DNA from: Hymenobacter fodinae
Lineage (GTDB): Bacteria > Bacteroidota > Bacteroidia > Cytophagales > Hymenobacteraceae
Assembly (NCBI RefSeq): GCF_004745825.1
Contig: NZ_SRLA01000007.1
Coordinates: forward strand, 183,209 to 247,208
Length of the DNA stretch: 64,000 bases
Direction of reading: 5' to 3'
The notes below the pieces were generated by a model. That model searched no databases and had not been told where the DNA came from. It saw nothing but the letters and a program-made list of their open reading frames with translations. Numbering within the stretch: position 1 is the stretch's first letter; each line of letters opens with the position of its first letter. The position numbers and the translations under genes are program-made. This document shows positions 1 through 8,785 of this stretch, one piece after another.

Positions 1-2
1 AG

Positions 3-632
3 CAGTGGTGCACGGCAGGCACGCTGTTGTACCACCACTGGCAGGAAGCCCACTACAACCGCAAGCCCCCGGGCTACACCCGCGGCTTCCACCTGGAGGT
101 GCCCCCGGCCTGGTTTGTATCGGTGGGCCTGACGCCCAGTGCCGTGCAGGGGAGCCTGCTGGTCCGGGACCCGGCCGTTACCACCATCCTCTACCAGATT
201 TTGAGGGAAAGCCAACTCAACGATGCTTCCAGCGCCTTGGCCATTGAATCACTATTGACGGCAGGCCTGCAGCACTTGGCCCGGGGAGCGGCCCTCGTGC
301 GCACCGTGGCGCCGCCCTGGGTCACCCAACTTCGGGACCTGCTGCACGACTCGCCGGACATGAGCTGGACCCTGACGGGGTTGGCCCAGGAAGTCGGCCT
401 GCATCCGGCGCACCTGTCGCGCAGCTTTCCGCAGTATTTCTCCGCTACCCTGGGCCAGTATGTTCGCCACCTGCGGGTGCAACGGGCGCTGACCCTGTTG
501 CTCGACCCGCAGCGGTCGCTGCTGGATATTGCCCTGGCCTGCGGCTTTTACGACCAGAGCCATTTCAACCGCTGCTTCAAGGCCCTGCTGCACGAACGAC
601 CCACGCAGTACCGACGCGTGCTGCGGCGGTAA
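3..632 (+). CDS. AraC-family transcriptional regulator, 5' end cut by window edge
   Basis: The reading frame is open from base 3, so the N-terminus lies outside the window. The visible N-terminal part (CTAGTLLYHHWQEAHYNR) looks like the end of an AraC-type cupin sensor domain. The last ~100 residues form the double helix-turn-helix: the first HTH around TLTGLAQEVGLHPAHLSRSF and the second around SLLDIALACGFYDQSHFNRC, the classic 'iA~~~GF~d~shF~R~Fk' signature. It ends in a TAA at 630-632. Family members bind DNA through the C-terminal domain in response to a ligand or partner. The serine hydrolase starting at 730 is on the same strand and could be a target, which is inference. The family is certain; the ligand and target are unknown. 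Confidence 0.9.
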   Translation, partial: QWCTAGTLLYHHWQEAHYNRKPPGYTRGFHLEVPPAWFVSVGLTPSAVQGSLLVRDPAVTTILYQILRESQLNDASSALAIESLLTAGLQHLARGAALVRTVAPPWVTQLRDLLHDSPDMSWTLTGLAQEVGLHPAHLSRSFPQYFSATLGQYVRHLRVQRALTLLLDPQRSLLDIALACGFYDQSHFNRCFKALLHERPTQYRRVLRR

Positions 633-729
633 GCCGCAGCGCCGGGCAGAGGAGGCCCCGTTAAATCTGTCCTATTTAACGGGGCTGAGGGAAGGTATTT
701 TTGCGGCTGTCTCCCTTCTGCCAACTCTG

Positions 730-2451
730 ATGAAACATCTGGTACTGCCGCTGCTGCCGCTGTTCATGGCCTTTCGGCTCGGGGCTCAATCCGCCCCGTT
801 CGTGCCGGACCACGGCATCACTTCCCCCTTTCATCAGGCCCACGTGGGAGAAATCCTGTTCAGTGCGCAGGCCCTCCCGGCCACGGCCTACGTTGCTTCG
901 GCGTTTGCCCCTTCCCAAGTCTTCACGCCGAAGAGCAGCCTGTTCATGACCGTGTTTTTGGGCACCTCCCTGACCAATGCCTTGCATGCGCTGGCTCCCG
1001 ACGCGACGGCGGAAGAGCTGACCCAGCGGGGAAATTTTCAGTTTACGTTCCTCGTGGATCAGCAGCCCGTGTACGTGAGCAACCTCCACCCCGGGGCCCC
1101 CTACGCCGCCCTCAAACACGCGGAAACGGTGTGGCACAAGCCCCTGGTCAACAACGAGACCGCCACCAGTTGGTGGAGCCAGTCGCTGTGGAACCGGTTC
1201 CTGGCGGCGGGCGGCGAAAAAGCCCTGCGCACGGGCCCCCACCTGCTGCGGGTGGAAATTCGTCCCTATCTGCACACCACGCGGCTGCTGGTGGGGCCGC
1301 CGCTGGCGGCCGGGCAGGTTACCCTGGTGGTGAAGCCGCCCGTGATCGACCCTAATACCATCCGGTTGCGTTCGCTCGCTCCGTATCCGGGGCTGCCTGT
1401 TTCGCGGGCGCATCTGGATACCGCTAAAATCAAGGCCTTGAAAGCCAACATCGAGGCCGGGGTATTCAAGGCGATCACCAGCGTGGTGGTGCTCAAACAG
1501 GGGCAACTGCTCGTGGAGGAATACTTCCAGGGCGCGACCCGCGCGACCCGGCATGACCCGCGCTCGGTGGGCAAATCCTTCGCCTCCACCCTCACGGGCC
1601 TGGCCATCGCCGATGGCTTCCTCCGCAATGAATTTCAGCCGCTGCGTGACTTCTACGACATGCCGCAGTACCCGCACTACACGCCGGCCAAGGCCCGTAT
1701 CACGCTCAGCGAGCTACTGACCATGCGTTCCGCGTTGGCGGGCAACGATGAGGAAGCCGATTCTCCCGGCAACGAAGAGCACATGTACCCCACGTCGGAC
1801 TGGGTGCGCTTTGCCCTGAGCCTGCCCGTGGATTCGGTCAAGCCCCGGGGACAATGGGCGTATTTTACCGCCGGCGCGATCCTGCTGGGGGACGTGCTGG
1901 AGCACCGCGTGCCCGGCGGACTGGAAGCGTACGCGGACCGCCGGCTTTTCCGGCCGTTGGGCATCACCGACTACCGGTGGCAGTACACGCCCCAACACGT
2001 CGCCAACACGGCCGGGGGCGTGCAGCTGCGCGCGCTGGACTTTGCCAAGTACGGGTTGCTGTACCAGAACGGGGGCCGGTGGCAGGGTCAGCAACTGCTG
2101 CCCGCCGCCTGGGTCGCGAAAACGTTGAGCCACCAGGTCGCCCTTCCCCACCGGGTAAAGGAGTATTACGGGTACCTGTTCTGGAATAAAACCTACCACG
2201 TGCAAGGCAAGTCCTACGAAACGTACTACTGCGCCGGCAACGGAGGCAATACGATATTCGTGTTCAAGGACCAGCCCCTGGTGGTGGTCGTGACCGCCAC
2301 CGCCTACGGGGCCTCCAACGCCCATGCGCAGGTCGACAAAATGATGACTGACTTTATCTTACCGGCCGTGTTAGGGACCAGGCCGCGCAAACCAGGCCGC
2401 GCCGCCGCGCCCCCCCGGCCCCGCGCAAGTCAGCGGCGGTACGTGCGCTAA
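730..2451 (+). CDS. Secreted beta-lactamase-family serine hydrolase
   Basis: The frame is open from 529, but the ATG at 730 begins a convincing signal peptide (MKHLVLPLLPLFMAFRLGAQ) and gives 573 residues, so I choose it. The C-terminal half is the class C beta-lactamase / penicillin-binding fold: an S-x-x-K motif (SVGK, Ser279-Lys282), a Tyr motif near residue 378 (YFTAGAILLG), the family hallmark RALDFAKYGLLYQNGG, and a GNGGN motif near the C-terminus in place of the KTG/HxG box. Related secreted enzymes act as esterases, D-amino-peptidases or DD-peptidases, and the substrate cannot be told here. The N-terminal ~240 residues are not recognised. It follows the AraC gene by ~100 bp. Confidence 0.85.
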   Translation: MKHLVLPLLPLFMAFRLGAQSAPFVPDHGITSPFHQAHVGEILFSAQALPATAYVASAFAPSQVFTPKSSLFMTVFLGTSLTNALHALAPDATAEELTQRGNFQFTFLVDQQPVYVSNLHPGAPYAALKHAETVWHKPLVNNETATSWWSQSLWNRFLAAGGEKALRTGPHLLRVEIRPYLHTTRLLVGPPLAAGQVTLVVKPPVIDPNTIRLRSLAPYPGLPVSRAHLDTAKIKALKANIEAGVFKAITSVVVLKQGQLLVEEYFQGATRATRHDPRSVGKSFASTLTGLAIADGFLRNEFQPLRDFYDMPQYPHYTPAKARITLSELLTMRSALAGNDEEADSPGNEEHMYPTSDWVRFALSLPVDSVKPRGQWAYFTAGAILLGDVLEHRVPGGLEAYADRRLFRPLGITDYRWQYTPQHVANTAGGVQLRALDFAKYGLLYQNGGRWQGQQLLPAAWVAKTLSHQVALPHRVKEYYGYLFWNKTYHVQGKSYETYYCAGNGGNTIFVFKDQPLVVVVTATAYGASNAHAQVDKMMTDFILPAVLGTRPRKPGRAAAPPRPRASQRRYVR

Positions 2452-3355
2452 TCGCCCGTTTCTGTTGGCCCTCGAGTTAGAAAAACGAGCCTTTAGGCAG
2501 CCTATTCGTAAAAGTTGTCGCCAGCCCTGGTCGCCGTCGGGGGGTGGTTCTGCTTGTTACAGGGTGTGAAGTGGTTCCGCGGCGCGGGCCCGCAGTAGAT
2601 CCCGGTGCCATTGACGCGGTAGTAGCACTTCTCTCCCTGCACGCGGATGGGTCCACCCACGCCTCGGGTGCCGAGGACGAGCACGTACAGAAAACAGGTG
2701 GTCTTCGGCGCTACGGTTCTATGATGCGTAGACGAGGGCGGCAGTTGGTGGGCTACCACCGCCGGCACATCGTGGAGCCCGTAGTTAAACACGGGCAGCT
2801 TCTCCGCAGTCATTCCGTCGGACGGAACACCAGTCGCAGGTAGTTGTCCGGTGCGCGCGGGCGCGGTGGCCCCGGGGCCGGAGCGTGCTTGAGTATCTTA
2901 AAGGACCGCGGCGCGGCGCACCACGAGTTGGGCGATCGCCAGCGCCGCCCGGCTGGCAAGCCCGGTGGGTCCGCGCGTGGTGCTGGGCCGGGGCTTTCGG
3001 CGGGGCAGCGGCGCCTTGCGGCTCGGCATTGGGCTCAGCCAGGGGCGGCGAGGGCGGCGCGGGGGCCTGATTACATCCGGCTGGGCAGCCAGTGCGGCGG
3101 TGCTTGTTAGGGGGATGCCCCTCACGGTCTGACGGGCCAAAGGCCGTAGTCTGGTCCGGTACCCGCGAGTTACCGCTTTTATGTCGAAACCGCGGGGGCA
3201 CCGTGACGGAACCACTGGGGAGTGCCCGCCTCACGTAGGCCGGTCGCCGCGAACCGCTGTTTTTGCCGCCCTGCTGGGCCACCTGCCCCGTGGCTGGCCC
3301 GGCGCGGGGAGGAGTGTTTAGGGGTGGACCTACACGCGGGTCTTGCCCGAGTGGG
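2452..3355. other. Gene-poor GC-rich stretch
   Basis: There is no gene I can support. A minus-strand frame at 2502-2813 (103 codons) contains protein-like stretches such as KTTCFLYVLVLGTRG and may be the remains of a small hypothetical gene. I see no recognisable domain, RNA gene or strong hairpin. Confidence 0.3.
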
Positions 3356-3850
3356 TTAGTACTCCTCCCGCTGCGCGGAGTCATCCGTAAAAAAGTGCTC
3401 CTCCCCGATAACATTCAGGTCGCCGGTAGGCGGATGCTCCAGATCCAGCCATATTTCCACGAAAGGGGTTTTGTTGCGAATCACCTGAACGGGTATGTCA
3501 TCGCTGGCTACCTGCCCGAAAGCCTTGATGATATAGTGGCCCGGCCGCAAGTTGTCAAAGCTAAACAACCCCTTCGCATCGGTGAGGGCCGCGATGTCAG
3601 GGTGCGAGGGGCCCGCCACAATAACCAGGTTGACATCCTCCACCGGGAGGTTATGGGTATTCAGGACAATACCAGTGATAGATCCCATGACAGTTGGTGC
3701 ATTAGGGGTGAGATAACGTAGCACTAGCCCGCTGAAGCTTACCATAAGCAATAAGAAGCCCAGGCCGGATAAGGCTACCCCGCCCGGGCTTCCTACCCGA
3801 ATGGTTTGGTTCCGCCGGGACCTTAGGCCGCGCCGCCTTCTAGCCGCCAT
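3356..3850 (-). CDS. Membrane-anchored carboxypeptidase-regulatory-like domain protein
   Basis: 164 residues. A basic N-terminus (MAARRRRGLRSRRN) precedes a transmembrane segment at about residues 27-47 (GLGFLLLMVSFSGLVLRYL). A beta-sandwich of the carboxypeptidase regulatory-like type follows: GSITGIVLNTHNLPVEDVNLVI, then LTDAKGLFSFDNLRPGHYII, a typical 'tD~~G~f~f~~l~~G~Y~l' repeat. Such domains are common on Bacteroidota envelope proteins as structural modules. Its first 28 bases overlap the 3' end of the trypsin-like protease gene, so the two are almost certainly co-transcribed and translationally coupled. The C-terminus is acidic. The function is unknown; it may anchor or partner the protease. 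Confidence 0.75.
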   Translation of the reverse strand: MAARRRRGLRSRRNQTIRVGSPGGVALSGLGFLLLMVSFSGLVLRYLTPNAPTVMGSITGIVLNTHNLPVEDVNLVIVAGPSHPDIAALTDAKGLFSFDNLRPGHYIIKAFGQVASDDIPVQVIRNKTPFVEIWLDLEHPPTGDLNVIGEEHFFTDDSAQREEY

Positions 3851-5241
3851 TTTTTAAGGTTGTCGAAGACCGGCTTCGTAATGCGGGTCGCGGAGTTGCC
3901 CGACGTGGCGCCGTTGGTGTGAATGCCCACCACGATGCGGCTGCCGTCGGGACTTTTAAACCAGACGGGGGAGCCGCTTTGTCCGCCGGCCGTGTCCATA
4001 TCGTACGTAATGGTGCGGGCCGTGACGCCCTTGGCTTTGCGCCCATTAAACCACATCGTACCTGCGGGTTTATCCCCGGGGTAGCCCGCCGTATTAAGGC
4101 GTTTGTTGAGCAGGAAATCATCGGGGAACTGCCCAAAGCCGAAGGCCCCGATGTTGGGAGAAATACTGTCGGTGCGCGCCAGCTGGATGACCCCGTAATC
4201 GTAGTTCCGGGACTTGTTCGAGACCCAGCCTTGCACCGAGCGGAAAGCCTGGGACGTATAGTGCTTGAACGGTTCGGCTTGGTCGTTGCGGCCCGGGGTT
4301 ACCACAATTTGCCGGGCCCAGCCCCCGTGCCCGTGAATGTACACGCAGTGCCCCGCCGTAAGAATAGTGCGCGGCCCGATAAAGAAGCCGGTCCCCAGGT
4401 AATTCTTGCCGTCGGCCGCCTGAATTTTCAGGTGACAGATGCGCTTCCAGGGAACTACCGTGGTGTCATTCACGCGCACCCGGTCATCAAGCCCAATGAC
4501 AACTTCCAGCGCCTCAATTTGCTGAGCCAGCGATTGAATGGCCGATTCATCGGTTTCGGCTGCCTCATCAGCGCTTGCTTCCCCATCCGGTGCCGCGCTG
4601 GCTTCCAACTGCTTGATGATGGTTGGATTGACCCCGGCCTGACGCAGCATCTGCAGCAGGGCGGGACTGAGCTTCCGGCCGCTAGGCTTGGCCATACTGC
4701 TTACCAGCTTGGTGCCTTGCTTTACCGCCGCCCCGGCCAGACTGGGCAGCACTGCTTTGGCGAGGGGGAGTACCAGCGCGGCCAGGGCCCCGAAAAACTC
4801 CTGACCATCCGGGCCGGCTTCAGTATCGGCGAAGGAGGCTTCCACGACGGGCTCCGCTTCGGCGCTGGCTTCCGCCGGTTGAGCCTCCTGCCACCCTTCC
4901 ACGTTCTCGTACTGCGACTCCGTGTCCGTTGCCTCATCGGCTTCGGCGAACGACTCGTCGGCGGTAGCCCCTTCGTTGTTCGCCTTGGTAGCGCGCGACG
5001 TGGGGCTGCTCACCGGCCGGTGCCCATCGGTCAGCGTTGCTTCCGTATCTGTTTCGCTGCCAAAGCCCCCGCTGGTTTCCGCGTTATCGCTTTTGCCGAG
5101 CACTTCATTCATGACCTCCGGCTGCCCGGTTTCATCCGCAGCGTCACTTTCACTAGGCTGTCCCATCAAGCCGGAGCCAGTAGGCGGCAGGTCGAATTGG
5201 TCGTGGCCGTTACGTTGGGATACTCTGAACTTTGTTTCCAT
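3823..5241 (-). CDS. Trypsin-like (S1/V8-type) serine protease with long acidic N-terminal region
   Basis: 472 residues. The C-terminal ~210 form a chymotrypsin-fold protease with the full catalytic triad visible: His298 in LTAGHC, Asp348 in NYDYGVIQL and Ser422 in GGQSGSPVW. It resembles the V8/glutamyl-endopeptidase group. Residues 1-145 are low-complexity and rich in Glu, Asp, Ala and Ser, and a hydrophobic/Ala-rich stretch follows at ~149-185 (GALAALVLPLAKAVLPSLAG). No classical signal peptide is visible, so export through that region, or an intracellular role in a conflict-type system, is possible. An AT-rich leader lies upstream (5242-5340). The gene overlaps the downstream carboxypeptidase-regulatory-like gene by 28 bp. 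The protease fold is certain; its role is not. Confidence 0.88.
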   Translation of the reverse strand: METKFRVSQRNGHDQFDLPPTGSGLMGQPSESDAADETGQPEVMNEVLGKSDNAETSGGFGSETDTEATLTDGHRPVSSPTSRATKANNEGATADESFAEADEATDTESQYENVEGWQEAQPAEASAEAEPVVEASFADTEAGPDGQEFFGALAALVLPLAKAVLPSLAGAAVKQGTKLVSSMAKPSGRKLSPALLQMLRQAGVNPTIIKQLEASAAPDGEASADEAAETDESAIQSLAQQIEALEVVIGLDDRVRVNDTTVVPWKRICHLKIQAADGKNYLGTGFFIGPRTILTAGHCVYIHGHGGWARQIVVTPGRNDQAEPFKHYTSQAFRSVQGWVSNKSRNYDYGVIQLARTDSISPNIGAFGFGQFPDDFLLNKRLNTAGYPGDKPAGTMWFNGRKAKGVTARTITYDMDTAGGQSGSPVWFKSPDGSRIVVGIHTNGATSGNSATRITKPVFDNLKKWRLEGGAA

Positions 5242-5579
5242 GATAAAGGGGGTATAAAGGTTACTGTATGCTTTAAATTACTAACGGCCCCGAGGAAGGT
5301 CAACTATATAATTATGTGATTATCAATATGTTACTATATTTATTAGGTTGTACTACCAGAAGGCTATTGCCCGTTGCGAGGGCTAGCACCGGCGGAGAAA
5401 ATTGCCCCCCTGCAGCTAGTGATGCCGTGCCCACCCCCTCCAGGTAGCGCTCAACAACCAGGGGGGTGTGATTAGCGGACCCCATCTGTTCGGCCGGTCC
5501 CTAAAGCGTAGCCCGCGTTATCTGGGCTGGCTTGCCGCTTGGCGCCATGCAGGTGCCCACCGGGATGGCGGAGGAAGGC
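5242..5579. other. AT-rich leader and gene-free stretch
   Basis: About 100 bp (5250-5350) are strikingly AT-rich for this window and lie directly upstream of the minus-strand protease gene, so they probably hold its promoter. No defined promoter consensus is claimed. The remainder shows no convincing gene. Confidence 0.3.
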
Positions 5580-5915
5580 ACAAGGGCTCGAGAACTAATC
5601 GCCTTTGCCTAGGAAGCGCACAGGGTAGGGGGGATGGGAGTCTATCAGTTTCACGGCGTAGGCAGCGAGTTCTTTCGCATCCCGGCCGGGGCCCACCGGG
5701 CTTTACTCAGGTACTTGGCCGCGCATCCGGAGCAGTATCACGTGCTGACCTTACCGGAGGCGGTGCCCCCCCGTGAAGCAGGACCTTACCAGATTCCGGC
5801 CAAAAAGGCGGCTTGGCGGTGCTTCCTGGGAGCGCTGGTCGCTAAAGCCGCGGTTTGCTGCCTGTGGCCACCCGACGCGATAGGTCGGGAAGCTTACTGC
5901 TCGCTCAAGGCGTGA
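5580..5915 (+). pseudogene. C-terminal remnant of a polysaccharide deacetylase
   Basis: The frame reads ARELIAFA, a TAG stop at 5610-5612, EAHRVGG, then MGVYQFHGVGSEFF, followed by AHRALLRYLAAHPEQYHVLT. This matches the C-terminal block of NodB-type polysaccharide deacetylases in layout: '~li~~a~~~gg~~v~~fHgvg~e~l~v~~~aH~~LL~yL~~h~~~ywv~t~~e'. The catalytic N-terminal part is absent, there is an in-frame stop inside the conserved block, and the frame runs ~45 codons past the end of the similarity. I read this as a decayed gene fragment. The similarity is judged by eye. Confidence 0.55.
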
Positions 5916-6213
5916 CGACGCCCAAAATAGAGACCCCTAGCTGGTCTCCCCCCACTACCCGTCGGCCGCCCGCCACGCATTTTGCGCAAGATGTTGAGGT
6001 CAGGCCACGGGGAAAGCAGCTAGACCTTCCATAACGAGTAGGTCGTCACGGGCTGCCTAGGTTTTGGCGGCCGGGGGCTCACACCGACGTAGATGCTCTT
6101 CGACTTCGTTGGCGCACGAGACCGTCCCGGTAAAGGGTCATGGGGAGCAAAGGAGGGCTTAACATAATAGAAAAATTAATATATATGCAATAATCTAATC
6201 AACAACACATTAC
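5916..6213. other. Intergenic, with AT-rich promoter-like stretch before 6214
   Basis: Bases 6160-6205 are AT-rich (aaaaattaatatatatgc) in a GC-rich background, directly before the ATG at 6214, and are probably the promoter of that gene. Nothing else is recognised. Confidence 0.3.
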
Positions 6214-6708
6214 ATGGCGCGATACCAATGGCAAGCTCAACTGTATTCCGTATATTCGAACTGCGACCCTTCCCGTGTTAGCCTAGTGTCCATCCCCGCC
6301 TCTCTGTGCTATGAAAATAACTTGGCCGTCATCCTGGCGGAAGCCGAGGGGCAGTATTTGCGGGTGGAATGGAAGCGGGCGGCGTGGCACCTACTGGCGG
6401 CACAGCTGGTGCTGGAACAGTTGCTGGTCTGGGTGCGCCTCACCGGCTACGGGAAGGTGCTGATCAAGCCGCCGCCGCTGCCGTCCTTCCCGCTGGGCTA
6501 TCACACGTGGCTGCTTTACAACTGGCTGCCGCGGGCCAAGGGGGCGGGGGCGTGGTGCTTTGCCCTATTTCCCCCGCGGGACTTGTTCGCTCACCTGGGC
6601 TTTATCGATTTTCTTTCCCAGCTGCGCCAGCGTCAGATAGGCTACTACGTAGCCGATTCGCGGGAGCAGGCTGTCACGTGGTTGCGGCAGCAAACCCCTA
6701 CCAAGTGA
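6214..6708 (+). CDS. Hypothetical protein, possibly SpoIIAA/STAS-like
   Basis: 164 residues with no signal peptide. The N-terminal half is beta-rich and includes LRVEWKRAAWHLLAAQLVLEQ. The C-terminal half reads TWLLYNWLPRAKGAGAWCFA and ends in YYVADSREQAVTWLRQQ. This recalls the Bacteroidota STAS/SpoIIAA-like small proteins, which have a 'w~~~~w~p~~~~aG~~~~a~v~p' segment and a terminal 'F~~~~eA~~WL'. That reading is inference from pattern; no catalytic motif is visible. The gene stands alone behind an AT-rich leader. Confidence 0.6.
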   Translation: MARYQWQAQLYSVYSNCDPSRVSLVSIPASLCYENNLAVILAEAEGQYLRVEWKRAAWHLLAAQLVLEQLLVWVRLTGYGKVLIKPPPLPSFPLGYHTWLLYNWLPRAKGAGAWCFALFPPRDLFAHLGFIDFLSQLRQRQIGYYVADSREQAVTWLRQQTPTK

Positions 6709-7514
6709 AGGATAGAACGCCGGCGGTGGACATAACTCGGCGTACGAGTAAGGGGGCTACCAGCGGCGTAGTAGGCTAAGTACTTTTTCGCTTTTGGCTG
6801 ACCGCATAGTGGACGAAAAGCTCTCTTACCCTTTTTCAGCAAGATGCACGAACAAGAACGCCTACGACTGGGACCGTACCAGGCTCCCGCACCACCTGCC
6901 ACGGTCCTCACCGCGCAAGCCGGACAGGACTTACCGCGCAGCGTGGCTTCCGGGGTAGCAGTCACGCACGCGGTGTTGACTCTACTCGCACCGCTCCGGG
7001 AGGAGGGCAAGGAATGGCAGCGGTGGGCTTTGCTCCCGCAGTGCTTTGTCACGAGCAGGACTTGGGGTACCTAGCCGGAAATACTGGTGCGGCCGGAGCA
7101 TTTGATTTTGCATCGTGGGTGGCCGCTGTGGGTGCCCGACGGGGGGGAGTAGTGGAGCTCGGTTAGTGGGCCCAACTGGTTCCCAATGCCTGGTGACGGG
7201 GTTGGATCACTCCACCTTCTTGAGCCATTGGGGTACCTCGTGCAGCCCAGTTGACAAAGTGGCGACAGGCGTACGTTAGCCGAGGACTACTGGCTCCATC
7301 CCTCCGGCCTTCGCTGAACGGGTCAGAAAGACCAGGCTATCAAAATTGATTAACCAGGTGAAAACTGCCAACCAAATGCGTCCGGCTGCAGCATGCCTGC
7401 TTTGCTATCTAAGCGCACGGGGCCCATTGTAAAAAATATGCGGAGCGCACGTAGTTTTTCGGGGGACCTGGCTACTAATGCCGTAGCTACCTTTCTGAGT
7501 CACGACCCACTCCC
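6709..7514. other. Gene-poor stretch upstream of the ECF sigma gene
   Basis: Only a weak 76-codon plus-strand frame at 6844-7074 is present, without recognisable features. It may be a remnant. The 150 bp before 7515 would have to carry the sigma-factor promoter, but I identify no clear consensus. Confidence 0.25.
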
Positions 7515-8027
7515 ATGTGCGAGGAACAAGAAACCATTTTCCTAGCCGCGCTCCACCCGCACTGGGGACTAGTGTACCGGGTGTGTCGCCTCTACTGCCG
7601 CGACACCGATGACCGCCAGGATTTACAGCAGGAAATCCTGTACCAACTCTGGAAAGCCTACCCGAGCTTCCAGGGCAGAGCTAGATTTTCCACGTGGCTC
7701 TACCGCGTCGCCCTGAACACGGCCCTCACCTACGAGCGCCAGCGTCGCCGCCGCCCCGCCGCCGCGCCGCTCCCCGACGGGGCCCTCGAACTCGCCGCGC
7801 CGCTCCCAGCCCCCGAGGCGGAGCAGGTGCAAGTGCTGTACGCGGCCATTGAGCAGCTCTCGGCCGTGGATAGGGCCATCGTGCTGCTGTACCTGGAAGA
7901 GCAGACCTACGCCCAGATTGCCGAGGTGACGGGCTTGACGGTAAGTCACGTAAGCGTGCGGCTGGTGCGCCTGAAAAAGAAACTCGAACACGCCCTCAAA
8001 CGGGCCTTAGCCGACCTCCCCGCATGA
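7515..8027 (+). CDS. ECF-type RNA polymerase sigma factor
   Basis: 170 residues. Region 2 is visible as CRDTDDRQDLQQEILYQLWK followed by FSTWLYRVALNTALTYERQR (the W-L-Y-R-V/I-A-x-N-x-A signature). Region 4 includes LSAVDRAIVLLYLEEQTYAQ, IAEVTGLTVSHVSVRLVRLK and KKLEHAL. The length fits group 4 sigma factors. The TGA overlaps the ATG of the next gene by 4 bp (ATGA, 8024-8027), so the two are translationally coupled. The downstream membrane protein probably modulates the sigma factor, which is inferred from position only. No zinc-binding anti-sigma motif is visible there. Confidence 0.92.
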   Translation: MCEEQETIFLAALHPHWGLVYRVCRLYCRDTDDRQDLQQEILYQLWKAYPSFQGRARFSTWLYRVALNTALTYERQRRRRPAAAPLPDGALELAAPLPAPEAEQVQVLYAAIEQLSAVDRAIVLLYLEEQTYAQIAEVTGLTVSHVSVRLVRLKKKLEHALKRALADLPA

Positions 8028-8659
8028 GCCCCGACTGGAAACTGCTCCAAGCGGCCTGGCAACAAGGCGCCCCGCCCGCCAGTACCCGCGCCCTACAAGC
8101 CAACGAGTTGCGGACCCTGGTGGCGGCCCGGTACCGGCGGGAGCAGCGCCGGGTGGGCAACTATGTGGTGGGGTCGGTCTGCTGGCAGGCGATGGTCTAC
8201 GCCGCCTTGAGCTATCTGGCCCTGCGCTATCGGACCGACCCGAGCACGCTCGCCTACTGCGGCCTGGGCGGGTTGCTGTACCTGCCCTTCACCGTGGTGT
8301 TCGTGCGCCAGCTGCGCGGCTACACCCGCCGTTACCGAGCCGATGACGTTTCGAGTGCGGCGGTGCAGGCCCACCTAGGGGAGCAGTACGAAGCGCTGCG
8401 GCAGTTTTTTCGCTTTAAACAACGCTTTGACCTACTCGCCACGCCGGTTACGGCCCTGGTGATGGTCGGCTTGTTTATTCGCCTGCGCTGGGTGCCGGCT
8501 TTCACTACATCGCCCACGCCTAGCCTGCTGTTGGGCGGGCTCATCGTGGGGATTTTTGCCCTGGCCCTGCGCTGGGAAAACCAACACCAGTTTGCCGGCC
8601 CCTTGCAGCGCCTGTCCGCGCTGCGACAAGACCTGGACGCCAGCGGAACCACCGGCTAA
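8024..8659 (+). CDS. Four-helix membrane protein coupled to the ECF sigma factor
   Basis: 211 residues. Hydrophobic segments lie near residues 46-66 (YVVGSVCWQAMVYAALSYLA), 78-95 (YCGLGGLLYLPFTVVFV), 138-153 and 166-182. A charged amphipathic linker lies between pairs 2 and 3. The arrangement is typical of small Bacteroidota membrane proteins encoded right after ECF sigma factors. The 4-bp overlap with the sigma gene indicates one operon. An anti-sigma-like role is plausible but unproven; the N-terminal ~40 residues would be the cytoplasmic part able to touch the sigma factor. Confidence 0.75.
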   Translation: MSPDWKLLQAAWQQGAPPASTRALQANELRTLVAARYRREQRRVGNYVVGSVCWQAMVYAALSYLALRYRTDPSTLAYCGLGGLLYLPFTVVFVRQLRGYTRRYRADDVSSAAVQAHLGEQYEALRQFFRFKQRFDLLATPVTALVMVGLFIRLRWVPAFTTSPTPSLLLGGLIVGIFALALRWENQHQFAGPLQRLSALRQDLDASGTTG

Positions 8660-8785
8660 GTACCGCCCCACCAGGATTTGCGCCAAGCCCGCGGCCGGAT
8701 GGCCGCGGGGGTAGGCACCTTATGCCGAAGCCATGAGGAACAGGCTAGATCCTATGGCTGAGCCACCTTTTCACTTCCTGACCAT
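8660..8785. other. Short intergenic
   Basis: 126 bp between the sigma operon and the hydrolase gene. A GC-rich inverted pair (cgcggccgg / ccgcggggg, around 8690-8710) could be a weak terminator. Confidence 0.2.

Noticed and set aside
529..729. N-terminal extension of the serine hydrolase to 529
   Set aside because: It overlaps the AraC gene and is not protein-like; the ATG at 730 starts a signal peptide.
676..1677. 333-codon minus-strand frame opposite the serine hydrolase
   Set aside because: Composition is Arg/Gly/Gln-rich with no domain; the plus-strand gene has S-x-x-K and family motifs.
3919..5319. 466-codon plus-strand frame opposite the trypsin-like protease
   Set aside because: No domain features; the minus-strand frame has the full catalytic triad.
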